Assembly (NCBI GenBank): GCA_002786715.1
Contig: PCTW01000084.1
Coordinates: 124,001 to 188,000, forward strand
Length of the DNA stretch: 64,000 nt
Direction of reading: 5' to 3'
Source of the DNA: Bdellovibrio sp. CG22_combo_CG10-13_8_21_14_all_39_27
Lineage (GTDB): Bacteria; Bdellovibrionota; Bacteriovoracia; Bacteriovoracales; Bacteriovoracaceae
How positions within the stretch are numbered: the stretch's first letter is position 1; every line of letters starts with the position of its first letter. Below the pieces are notes generated by a model. That model searched no databases. It saw nothing but the letters and a program-made list of their open reading frames with translations, and had not been told where the DNA came from. The position numbers and the translations under genes were made by a program. Shown in pieces: positions 16,200-24,837 of this stretch.

Positions 16200-18245
16200 T
16201 TAGAAAGGTCTCATCATTTGTTGCTGTGGCATCATTTGATAACCCATATTGGGGTTCATCATCATAGGGTTCGTTGAATAGGGATTGCCCATTTGTGATC
16301 CCATCATGCCTGGACCCTGCATCATCTGCATTCCACCCATGCTTTGCATACCTTGCATGCCTTGCATTTGCGTTCCGAATGGATTGTTCATGGTATAAGG
16401 ACTTTGTCCCATGTTGAACATGTTCATATCGAATCCACCGGCCGTTGAAGAACTATTGTCATTTGCGTAGGCTCCGTAATAAAATTCTTCAATTCCGCCA
16501 CTGTATCCATCACCGTCATCTTCCATTTCTCTTTTTTCAAGATATGAAGTGTAGTTATTCGCGTATCTTTCTCGCCTTTCACCCATATTTCTCATCTCAG
16601 CAATTGAACGATTTCGTTTCTTTTGAAAGGCAGCCAATCGGCGTGATCTTCCCTTTAAAAAACTCTGACAAGCTGAAGGATTTGAAATTTGTCCTGCATA
16701 ATTTCTTCCACACAGTTTCTTTTCGAACTCAGATTCTTTTTTCAAGAATGATTGCTTTGATCTTTCAAGTTGCTCAGCTTTACGCTTGAGATCTCTTTCA
16801 GTACTTGCAATGGGAGCCTTGCTACCATTTTTGGAAAGATAATCATTATTCCAATCACTCAAAACATCTTTCTCAAATTTTTTGATATCTCTTACAACAT
16901 ATTCATCTGCTTGTTTTAGAGAGATATTCGCACCTCGAGTATCTTGTTTTTCTTTATAAACTTGTGAGTAGTACTTAGAGGTTAGTCTTACTCCCTCAAC
17001 TCCATAAGCTTGATCAGTGAGCGCATACGCCTTAAGCGCTTCCAGCATTACTAAGAATCTTGGATTTTTCTCAGTCTTTTCATAAAAAGAGCCAATCAAT
17101 TTATTAAGCTCCTTAATTTTACGATCAACTTCTTTTTTATTTTCCTCATTTCTAATTTGAAGAAGCTCATTAATTTTTTGAATTGAAGGTTGGAGAGCTA
17201 CGTAATTTAGCCTTTTGGTAAGTTCTAAATACTTATCTGCCTGCTCTTTAACATAGTCCTCTGAAGGAAAATTACCATCGCTGTCGCGCTTAAGTGTTTC
17301 CTCAATTTCACCCATTTTTTTCATGATTTCATTCATCTCTTGAGTACGAGCTGAATCCAAAGCCTTTTCTAAAACAGCAATAAGTTCTTTCGCATTACCG
17401 ACTGATGACTTTTTGAGTTTAACTAGCTCACTATAGATTTCCTCGTAGTCATTCGACTGGCAAGCTCTATAGGCCCTTTGCATCGCTGAATCTTCTTCAG
17501 AAGTGAAAAGACGTGTTCCATTTTCACTGAGATTTTCGTAGGCCATACAGCGCCACTCTGAAGGTCTTAAATTTGGGTTATCGTTTACTTCTCGATTTGG
17601 GTAAACACTTCCATATTGAGTATTGTTGGGTGATCCAAAAGCAATATATTTCGATTCACTTCTATCACCTAAGTCAATATTGAATGATTTGGTCGCACCA
17701 CCTGAATATGATCCAGGAACTGATTCTGCTTTCTCTCTATTAATATCGTCTTCTGAAGTGAGTAAGCCTTTTTTCTTCATGCATGAATAATACTTTTCAT
17801 CCATTGAACTCACTTTCAATTGATCCTCATTTAGATCTGTATTGTCTGGAGTAAAAGCATATTCGTTTTTAGCTTTAATAAAGGAGTAACTTCCTCGAGA
17901 AACAATTTCAAAATCTAGTTTCGTACAAGCTGAAACATAGCGAGGTAAAATAAGCTCTGCGAGATTTCCTCTCATTACAACTCTTATGTCTTGTGGGTAA
18001 TCAACAATAGTATGGAGAAATCCTAGAGACACATAATTGCCCATCTTTGTATTATCATCGCACCTTTCCACTTCTCCACTTGGATTAGAGACTTCTGGAA
18101 TGTCTGAGGTTCTTAGCACTCCACCTGGCGCTGGAACATTGGTCCTCGCCGAAGCAGGCGTGAGATTTCCTCTACCAACTTTCTTGGCCAATACGGGGGA
18201 TATGACTAAACCATTTAAAAGCAAAACATATAGGAGACTTTTCAT
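16200..18245 (-). CDS. Exported coiled-coil protein with Met/Gln/Gly-rich tail
   Basis: The 681-residue product has a signal peptide (MKSLLYVLLLNGLVISPVLA). Its N-terminal 230 residues contain several cysteines, which may form disulfides (CDDNTK, SACTKL, YSCMKKKG, WRCMAY). Residues about 255-560 are strongly charged and helical (coiled coil). The last 60 residues are low-complexity, with repeats such as MQGMQGMQSMGGMQMM, and end with QQQMMRPF. GGAGAGAG lies before the ATG. I recognise no family. A surface or periplasmic structural role, with a sticky Met-rich tail, is only an inference. Confidence 0.55.
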   Translation of the reverse strand: MKSLLYVLLLNGLVISPVLAKKVGRGNLTPASARTNVPAPGGVLRTSDIPEVSNPSGEVERCDDNTKMGNYVSLGFLHTIVDYPQDIRVVMRGNLAELILPRYVSACTKLDFEIVSRGSYSFIKAKNEYAFTPDNTDLNEDQLKVSSMDEKYYSCMKKKGLLTSEDDINREKAESVPGSYSGGATKSFNIDLGDRSESKYIAFGSPNNTQYGSVYPNREVNDNPNLRPSEWRCMAYENLSENGTRLFTSEEDSAMQRAYRACQSNDYEEIYSELVKLKKSSVGNAKELIAVLEKALDSARTQEMNEIMKKMGEIEETLKRDSDGNFPSEDYVKEQADKYLELTKRLNYVALQPSIQKINELLQIRNEENKKEVDRKIKELNKLIGSFYEKTEKNPRFLVMLEALKAYALTDQAYGVEGVRLTSKYYSQVYKEKQDTRGANISLKQADEYVVRDIKKFEKDVLSDWNNDYLSKNGSKAPIASTERDLKRKAEQLERSKQSFLKKESEFEKKLCGRNYAGQISNPSACQSFLKGRSRRLAAFQKKRNRSIAEMRNMGERRERYANNYTSYLEKREMEDDGDGYSGGIEEFYYGAYANDNSSSTAGGFDMNMFNMGQSPYTMNNPFGTQMQGMQGMQSMGGMQMMQGPGMMGSQMGNPYSTNPMMMNPNMGYQMMPQQQMMRPF

Positions 18246-18310
18246 GTACTCTCTCCGGAATTAAAAACAACTCGGTGATTTATCGGTACAAAAAGTAAAA
18301 AACTAAAGTT

Positions 18311-20272
18311 TTAATTGATGGAAAGTGGGTCGACGTCTATTTTTAAGCTGATTCCGGACTGTATCTTATTGTTTTTATACCAGTTATCTAAAACGATTCT
18401 CAGACTATTTCTATCAGAAGCTCTGAGAATTATGTTCCAAGTAAATTTATTCACGCGTTTTTCAACGATCGCCGGTTTCGGACCGTAAATCTCACAGACT
18501 CCTTTATTATACAGTTGAAGCTCACGAACAACATTGTGTGACTCCTGCATAACCTTATCTAGTTTTGCCGCTGATAGTGAAATCATTACTAAGGAGTAAA
18601 AAGGTGGAAAATGAGTGGCTCTTCTTAAATCAATTTCAAATTTGTAGAATTCATCCACTTTATAGTTTTTTATATAATCAAATATTTCATTTTCGGTATT
18701 CATGGTTTCAACAACAACAAAACCTTCATTTTCAAATCGACCTGATCGTCCAGCGACTTGAAGAACTTGCTGAAAAACACGCTCGCCTGATCTAAAGTCG
18801 GGAAAGTTTAACTGATTATCAATTCCGAGAATAATGACATTATCCACTTTTTCAAAATTGTGGCCTTTGGTGATCATTTGAGTTCCAACTAAAACATCAA
18901 TTTTTGAATCAGCAAAATCCTTAAGTGTCGCTTTTATATCTTCAAATGATTTGAGCTCTTCACGATCAAATCTGACAACCTTAAGATCGGGATGAGACTT
19001 ATTGAGCGTTTCAAGAATTCTCTCTGTTCCAAGCCCAATTGGTTCAAGCTTAAGATTCTGACATTCTGGACATTGATCTGGTTTTCGCTTTTCGAAATTA
19101 CAACATGAACATCTAAGTATATTTTTTTTCTTAAAGACCCTTAGGGACATGGAACAATTTGGACAATCAAAGCGATGACCACATTTTTGACATGTAAGAA
19201 ATTGGGCATACCCAAGTCGATTTATATATATGATCGACTGTCTCTTATCTTTATGGGCCTTCTCGAGAAGCTTTATAGACGGCGTTGAAACAATGGTCTC
19301 CGCACCTTCAATTTTTTTATCTACCAAGAGAATAGAAGGCATGGGTTTCAAATTTGCCCGCTTGTCCAAGCGGAAATAGTGATGAGGTAGCTGAGTTGTA
19401 AATCGATAGTAACTCTCGACACTCGGAGTGGCTGAACCAAGCACAACGGGACACTTACTAAGTTTTGCCTTAAAAAAGGCAACGTCTCTAGCGTGATAAG
19501 GACATCGATCTTCTTGCTTGAAGCTATGATCATGCTCTTCATCAACAATAATAAGTCCAAGGTTCTTTATAGGAAGAAAGACGGAGCTTCTAACCCCAAT
19601 GATAACCATGGGCTCATCAAGATCATGAACCTTATTCCAAACATGAAACTTTTGTGAATCATTGAGTGAGCTATTATAAGTGATTATTTTTCCCGATATC
19701 TGCTGGCTCAAATCATCAATAAACTGAGGGGTAAGATTAATTTCAGGCAAGAGAAAGAGGACTGACTTTCCGGTTTGTAGAACATTGCCCATAAGTTCAG
19801 TATAAATTAGCGTTTTTCCACTACCCGTCACCCCATGAATAAGAAACTGAGGCGTAGGGTTTTGCAACATCTCGGTTTGAATCGAATTAATGATATCAGT
19901 TTGTAATTGATTGGGTTCTATTTTCTTTTGAGACTGACCTATGATGGGCTCGAATTCACCTCGAGGTCTCTTTAGTAATTTCGGTAACGATTCAAAATAT
20001 AAGCGCCCCATTGGATAATAATAGTATTGAGCAATCAATTTAATGAGTTGAATGAAATACTCTTCACTCTTTAAGGAACCAGGCACCTTTTCGATAATAC
20101 TTTTATATTCAATATTATCTTCTTTTTCCAAGGTCTCTATTACAAGACCTAGTTCTGTACGACGACCCAGTGGAACTTTTACGATGTCTCCGATCTCAAA
20201 TTCTTCTTCAGAGCAATAAGATAAAAGTGAATTATTAAACGGTGTATTTACAGCTAAGCGGTAATAATTCAT
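18311..20272 (-). CDS. priA: Primosomal replication helicase PriA
   Basis: Restarts stalled forks by loading the replisome. The 653-residue protein shows an N-terminal 3'-end-binding domain, Walker A GVTGSGKTLIY, DEEH box, helicase motif VLGSATPSVESYYRF, and a zinc-binding insert with cysteine pairs (CQKCGHRFDCPNCS, then CSCCNFEKRKPDQCPECQ), followed by GTQMITKGHNF and VAGRSGR. It is shorter than E. coli PriA (732). Its ATG overlaps the stop of the upstream exported-protein gene, so the two are coupled. Confidence 0.95.
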   Translation of the reverse strand: MNYYRLAVNTPFNNSLLSYCSEEEFEIGDIVKVPLGRRTELGLVIETLEKEDNIEYKSIIEKVPGSLKSEEYFIQLIKLIAQYYYYPMGRLYFESLPKLLKRPRGEFEPIIGQSQKKIEPNQLQTDIINSIQTEMLQNPTPQFLIHGVTGSGKTLIYTELMGNVLQTGKSVLFLLPEINLTPQFIDDLSQQISGKIITYNSSLNDSQKFHVWNKVHDLDEPMVIIGVRSSVFLPIKNLGLIIVDEEHDHSFKQEDRCPYHARDVAFFKAKLSKCPVVLGSATPSVESYYRFTTQLPHHYFRLDKRANLKPMPSILLVDKKIEGAETIVSTPSIKLLEKAHKDKRQSIIYINRLGYAQFLTCQKCGHRFDCPNCSMSLRVFKKKNILRCSCCNFEKRKPDQCPECQNLKLEPIGLGTERILETLNKSHPDLKVVRFDREELKSFEDIKATLKDFADSKIDVLVGTQMITKGHNFEKVDNVIILGIDNQLNFPDFRSGERVFQQVLQVAGRSGRFENEGFVVVETMNTENEIFDYIKNYKVDEFYKFEIDLRRATHFPPFYSLVMISLSAAKLDKVMQESHNVVRELQLYNKGVCEIYGPKPAIVEKRVNKFTWNIILRASDRNSLRIVLDNWYKNNKIQSGISLKIDVDPLSIN

Positions 20273-21234
20273 AGAATCGGCAGAGTTAGATTCTCCGGCT
20301 TTTTTTCATCTGGTTTTGCCATTGACTCTCTGAACTTATTAATAAGCTTTGCAAAATCATTTGGTTTATAGTTTCGATTTTTATATTCAAGAAAATCGAT
20401 TTTATATTTTTTAAAATCGCCTCTTTTGATAACCATATATTTCGGTAACTCATGCTGGCCATCAAAGAGAACATAGTCTCCGAATTGAAAAGTGATCAAC
20501 TCCTCCATGTTGCTGAATTGCATTTTTTTCATTTTATAATTCTGATTACCAAATTCAAAAGAGATCTTCTCATTTTCAAATTGCCAAACAAACTCATCCC
20601 CCGCTCTTACAAGCTTTAGCCTTTCCTGCTGGTTGTAGTATCGCTCACCCATCATTTTACTAAATGTCCCTTGATCCATCTGGTCAGGAACAGGAATAGA
20701 CTGGCCTTTGCCTGCCTTCTTTTTGGCGATTACATAGTCCTTATACTTTTGATAGTAGCTAGCTTTTTCATAGTTCACTAAGTCTCTATTGAACTTGATC
20801 TCAGGTGCAAAGTTTTTAATAGAATCGAGCATGGTTTTTGGATAATTCAAATTTAAAATATTTAACGTCGAGAGTAACAATGCTTGTTCAGCTTTCTTTT
20901 GTGAATTTTTGTCATCCAAATCTTTCACACTAATCATGCTTGATGAATCAAAGTTCAAACTCTTACTTGTGACAACATAAATCCTCTCCGGTCGGCCCTC
21001 TTGAAGTCTCCAATATATTTTCTGATAAAGAGGCGCTTGGCTTGTTTCACTTTCCATTGAACCATATTGAATTATCGACTCGTCCTTGATGCGATAAATG
21101 AGCTCTACGGTATCGGTTAATACTTCTTTATTGGATGGGTTTCGCAACAATCCTTCAAGAGTTGGCACTGCTGCTTGCGCAACCCCTACCAAGCTGAAGA
21201 GGAGGACGACTAAACTAGCTATTTGATTTTTCAA
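20269..21234 (-). CDS. Exported protein of unknown function
   Basis: The 321-residue product has a standard signal peptide (KNQIASLVVLLFSLVGVAQA) and a charged, beta-rich body, including FNRDLVNYEKASYYQKYKDY and a C-terminal part (FQFGDYVLFDGQHELPKYM) reminiscent of lipoprotein-carrier folds. I do not assign it to a family. It lies between galU and priA; its start overlaps the end of galU by 20 bases, and its stop overlaps priA by four, so the three genes are read as one transcript. No lipobox is visible. Confidence 0.6.
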   Translation of the reverse strand: MKNQIASLVVLLFSLVGVAQAAVPTLEGLLRNPSNKEVLTDTVELIYRIKDESIIQYGSMESETSQAPLYQKIYWRLQEGRPERIYVVTSKSLNFDSSSMISVKDLDDKNSQKKAEQALLLSTLNILNLNYPKTMLDSIKNFAPEIKFNRDLVNYEKASYYQKYKDYVIAKKKAGKGQSIPVPDQMDQGTFSKMMGERYYNQQERLKLVRAGDEFVWQFENEKISFEFGNQNYKMKKMQFSNMEELITFQFGDYVLFDGQHELPKYMVIKRGDFKKYKIDFLEYKNRNYKPNDFAKLINKFRESMAKPDEKKPENLTLPIL

Positions 21235-22096
21235 GATAACCTCTCATGATTTCCAATGTATAATTTCTCAATTCTTTATTTTCTAATGCGAATGCGATGG
21301 TGGCATTTAAGTATCCTTTCACATTGCCTGTATCATAGCGATCACCATCAAAGATATGGGCCAAAACGTTCTTCTCTTTGGCCATCATGCAAATGGCATC
21401 TGTCAGTTGGTATTCACCACCAATACCACGGGGAATTTTTTTCAGATATTCAAAAATTTCTCCTGAAAAAATATAACGGCCAGGTGTTGCCAAATTTGTT
21501 GGAGCATCACTTGGTTTTGGCTTCTCTATCATATTTGTCATTTTATAGCTTTTCGAATTATCAATAGCTGCACCTTCAATGATTCCATACTTATCAGTTT
21601 CTTCTTTTGGTACTTCCATTACACCAATGACAGCATCTGATTTATATTTGTCTTTTATGTCGATGAGTTGTTTCGTGACCGGAACTGATGATCGCACAAG
21701 ATCATCACCGAGGATAACTGCAAAGTCCTCGTTTCCCATCATTGAAGATGCACATAAAACGGCGTGTCCCAATCCTAGTTGTTCTTTTTGACGAATAGTT
21801 GTGATCTCAATCATTGAAGATATTTTTCTAATCATCTCCAATTCTTTTTCTTTTTTATTGGCGACAAGAAACTGCTCAAGTGCCTGATTTTTATCAAAAT
21901 AATTCTCTATCGACTCTTTGCCTGTCGAGGTTATAAAGACAATTTGTTCGATTCCCGAAAGCACAGCCTCTTCAACTACATAATGAATCATGGGGTAATT
22001 TAAAATGGGAAGCATTTCTTTAGGTGTTTCTTTAGTTGCAGGTAAAAATCTTGTTCCTTTTCCAGCAACTGGGATGACGGCCTTTTTTATATGCAT
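21215..22096 (-). CDS. galU: UTP--glucose-1-phosphate uridylyltransferase
   Basis: Makes UDP-glucose for envelope sugars. The 293-residue protein starts with VIPVAGKGTRFLPATKETPKEMLPI, the nucleotidyltransferase signature, and has FAVILGDDLV (metal-binding aspartates), GVMEVPKEETDKYGIIEG and EKPKPSDAPTNLATPGRY, all in GalU order. AAGGAAAG precedes the ATG. It heads the galU-(exported protein)-priA operon; a barrel gene diverges 34 bases upstream. Confidence 0.96.
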   Translation of the reverse strand: MHIKKAVIPVAGKGTRFLPATKETPKEMLPILNYPMIHYVVEEAVLSGIEQIVFITSTGKESIENYFDKNQALEQFLVANKKEKELEMIRKISSMIEITTIRQKEQLGLGHAVLCASSMMGNEDFAVILGDDLVRSSVPVTKQLIDIKDKYKSDAVIGVMEVPKEETDKYGIIEGAAIDNSKSYKMTNMIEKPKPSDAPTNLATPGRYIFSGEIFEYLKKIPRGIGGEYQLTDAICMMAKEKNVLAHIFDGDRYDTGNVKGYLNATIAFALENKELRNYTLEIMRGYLEKSNS

Positions 22097-22130
22097 TACA
22101 CTTTCCTTATAAGTATTAACGAGGATTATT

Positions 22131-23027
22131 ATGTTTAATTATTTTAAAGAATACACTGCCTTTTGTAAGTCTTTTATTCTGGCAATTTTACTCATATCAC
22201 CCTCAGCATTTGCCAGAATAAATCAAATTGAGACAACTCGAATGATGTCTACAGCAGGATCTGGTGTAGGTTCAGTTTTAATGGATGAAGCTAGTATATT
22301 AAATCCAGCATCCCTGGCCTTTTTTAATCTTTCCTCAATCTATTTTCAGAAGGGATCTTCAAATACCACGAGTGATTCGGTCGGGAATTCCAAAGCTGAT
22401 GCTGATCAAACTTCATTTATTGCTTCAGACTCTAGCGGAAGCTTGAGTGGTTCAATTGGTTACTTTAAACAGTCAAATAACTTAAACGAACAACGCAAGA
22501 CTTGGTCATTTGCGGCAGCATCACCACTTGGTAAGTCTTCTTCTTTTGGTATGAGCTATCAGATGCAAACTGAAGTTCTTCAAGTTCCAGGCGGGATTGA
22601 AGAGAAAAAGTATAAAATGTCTAATGCTGGTTTTTTTCATGCCATCAATCAAAACTTTTCTTTCGGTCTTCTCGCTACAGATATCTTTGGTAACAAAACA
22701 AACAATTCAAAAGCTTTTTTAGGTATGCAATATGTTTACGACAATATGATGTCATTCATGCTTGATGTCGGTTCAATTTACAAAGAGGACCTTGCCAAAA
22801 ACTCAATTATTAAAGCTGCCGTTCAAATTAAATTCTTTAACGATTTCTATCTTCGTTTTGGGGCCAAAGAGGATAAAAGCGAACGTTTACGCGGAAACGG
22901 TATTGGTGTTGGTTGGGTTCAACCCAAACTTGTCATTGATCTCGCTCTTTCAAATAATAAATTTCAAACAGAAGCTGCGAGCGATTCTGAAAAAGTAAGT
23001 TCATTTTCACTTGCATATAAATTTTAA
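22131..23027 (+). CDS. Outer-membrane beta-barrel protein (OmpP1/FadL-like pattern)
   Basis: The 298-residue product has a signal peptide that ends SAFA-RINQ, then STAGSGVGSVLMDEASILNPASLAFF, a pattern seen at the start of FadL/TodX-type and PorV-like barrels (an N-terminal segment with a conserved NPA). Beta strands with glycine turns and a terminal YKF complete the picture. FadL-like proteins import hydrophobic molecules, but at 298 residues this one is short and the match rests on the NPA motif. GAGG precedes the ATG. The next gene starts two bases after the stop. Confidence 0.55.
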   Translation: MFNYFKEYTAFCKSFILAILLISPSAFARINQIETTRMMSTAGSGVGSVLMDEASILNPASLAFFNLSSIYFQKGSSNTTSDSVGNSKADADQTSFIASDSSGSLSGSIGYFKQSNNLNEQRKTWSFAAASPLGKSSSFGMSYQMQTEVLQVPGGIEEKKYKMSNAGFFHAINQNFSFGLLATDIFGNKTNNSKAFLGMQYVYDNMMSFMLDVGSIYKEDLAKNSIIKAAVQIKFFNDFYLRFGAKEDKSERLRGNGIGVGWVQPKLVIDLALSNNKFQTEAASDSEKVSSFSLAYKF

Positions 23028-23029
23028 TC

Positions 23030-23737
23030 ATGACCATAAAAGATACAAAACCCGGAGAGAAACCGGAACACAATATAAGAATTTTCCAAGAGCGTTTGAA
23101 GTACTTAAAACGTGGTCAGGAATATAATAAGGCCGACGATATTCCAAAAGCTGTGGAATGCTATTCACAATATCTAAACTGTCTTGCAACTTATTTCTCT
23201 GTTGATGAAAAAAAGCTCAGTCCTACTCTCTTTGATCTAGAGAAGGACGTCGCAGAAATGCTTCTTATCAGTCATGTCTATTGGGATTTATCTAAAGCCT
23301 ATGACCGCAGTCCAAATCTTAGAATCGAATCCGTTAGATGCTTAGATCAGTTCGTAAAATTTACTGTTGGTTTCAAGTATCAATATGTAAATGCCCGCAT
23401 GTTACGAAATTTTATTAGAAAAAGACTGGCCCATAACCCCAAGGCTTTTAAGCAAGCCTATGACCGAATTCAAGTTGAATCAAAAAGTTGTTATATCGCC
23501 ACTTATGCTCTTGGAGATATCCATCCAATAACACAACAGTTTCGACTTCTGAAAACTGATTTAAATAAATCGAAGCCGGGTCGTTCTTTTATTGATTTCT
23601 ATTATAGAATTTCCCCAGTAATTATTAATTATCTTAATCGGCGACCGAAGGCCCCTCTGAATATTTTCTTCATTGGATTTTCGCGATTAATTTTAAGAAT
23701 GCTAAGTAAATTAATTTCTCCAAAGTATAAATTATGA
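23030..23737 (+). CDS. TPR-like protein with C-terminal CFI-box
   Basis: The 235-residue soluble protein has a TPR-like N-terminus (RGQEYNKADDIPKAVECYSQYL near 29-50). At residue 154 begins CYIATYALGD, followed by QQFRLLKTDLNKSKPGRSFIDFYYRISP. This is the CFI-box motif (Cys-(F/Y)-Ile-Ala-Thr) found near the C-terminus of varied bacterial proteins; its molecular role is not settled. It lies between a barrel gene (2 bases away) and the LptF/G-type permease (stop overlaps start, ATGA), so it is probably in an envelope-assembly operon. Confidence 0.55.
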   Translation: MTIKDTKPGEKPEHNIRIFQERLKYLKRGQEYNKADDIPKAVECYSQYLNCLATYFSVDEKKLSPTLFDLEKDVAEMLLISHVYWDLSKAYDRSPNLRIESVRCLDQFVKFTVGFKYQYVNARMLRNFIRKRLAHNPKAFKQAYDRIQVESKSCYIATYALGDIHPITQQFRLLKTDLNKSKPGRSFIDFYYRISPVIINYLNRRPKAPLNIFFIGFSRLILRMLSKLISPKYKL

Positions 23738-24837
23738 CTCTAGTCAAAAGACTTATCGTTAAAGAGTGGTTTTCGTACTTTTTGGGTGCGCTCATAATGT
23801 TTAGTGTTCTTATTTCTGTAGGAAATATTGTCTCTGGTCTTTTACGATCAAATGTCAGCGCCAAAGATGTGCTCCTTAATCATTTGATTGACTTTCCAAA
23901 CTCCCTAAAAATGATTTTTCCTATCGCCTCGCTTGTGGCAACGCTTTTTTCACTTTCTAAGTTACAAAACACTAATCAGCTTTCCGCTATTTTCTCCGCT
24001 GGATACTCTAGATTAAAATTCACCCAAGACCTTTTTTTCTGCTCAGCCATCTCCTCACTTTTCATTTTTGCGCTCTTAGGATTTGTCCGTCCTTATTTGA
24101 AGGTAAAAAAGGAAAGACTCATTCATCAAGCTGAGGCAAAGTTTCGCAATCTGCAAGAGGTTGGCCTCAGATCAAGCACCATCGGTTCAGGAAAAATATG
24201 GTTTAAGAATTCATCGTACTTTTTCTCATTTAGTTCCTATGATCGTCAGAAAGCTGTCATCTGGGAGCCAAATATTATTCAATTTAAAAATCATCAAATC
24301 GAAAAGCAAGTACGCGCCGACTCTGCAAAAAATCTCGGTGGAAATAAGTGGAAGTTTTTTAATGTAACTGAACTAACACAACTTGCAGGACAAACATTTC
24401 CAGTATCTACCCAAAGAGAGTCTGCTGAAATGGTATTAAGAGAAAGCACAATTGAGTTTAATCAAATTGAAGCTGATATTACCACGCTGGGATTGTTTTC
24501 ACTTTATCGCTATCTTTCAAGTCTTTCTCGTTCTGGAATTAACATTGATGAATACACGATGCTTTTTCTAGAACCTTTTTCTACTGCCCTTATTTGCATT
24601 CTCATGGCTTTTGTATCAATAGGTGCAGTCTTTAATCCCAATAGAAGATCAGCTAGCTTTGGGAAAAGTGTTTTTGTGGTCTTTATTATTGCTATTGGTT
24701 ATTGGCTTTTAAACTCGTATTTTGATGAACTCGGGAAGAGTTCTCAAATTAGACCCATTATCTCTAGCTTATTCATTCCCTTTATTTTGTTGTCCATTAT
24801 CCTCATTAACTATTTGCGGAACCGTGAGATTAAATAA
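23734..24837 (+). CDS. LptF/LptG family permease (YjgP/YjgQ)
   Basis: LptF and LptG are the transmembrane parts of the ABC transporter that extracts LPS from the inner membrane. The 367-residue protein has the family layout: N-terminal helices (KEWFSYFLGALIMFSVLISVGNIV), a region near 50-80 with DFPNSLKMIFPIASLVATLFSL, a periplasmic beta-jellyroll (about 110-260) and three C-terminal helices. Only one LptF/G gene is in the window, so I cannot say whether it is F or G. It overlaps the CFI-box gene by 4 bases. Confidence 0.85.
   Translation: MTLVKRLIVKEWFSYFLGALIMFSVLISVGNIVSGLLRSNVSAKDVLLNHLIDFPNSLKMIFPIASLVATLFSLSKLQNTNQLSAIFSAGYSRLKFTQDLFFCSAISSLFIFALLGFVRPYLKVKKERLIHQAEAKFRNLQEVGLRSSTIGSGKIWFKNSSYFFSFSSYDRQKAVIWEPNIIQFKNHQIEKQVRADSAKNLGGNKWKFFNVTELTQLAGQTFPVSTQRESAEMVLRESTIEFNQIEADITTLGLFSLYRYLSSLSRSGINIDEYTMLFLEPFSTALICILMAFVSIGAVFNPNRRSASFGKSVFVVFIIAIGYWLLNSYFDELGKSSQIRPIISSLFIPFILLSIILINYLRNREIK

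Noticed and set aside
24722-24823. Upstream ATG of the ArnT-like gene
   Set aside because: It would overlap the LptF/G permease gene by 116 bases and add a non-membrane stretch; GTG at 24824 is better placed.
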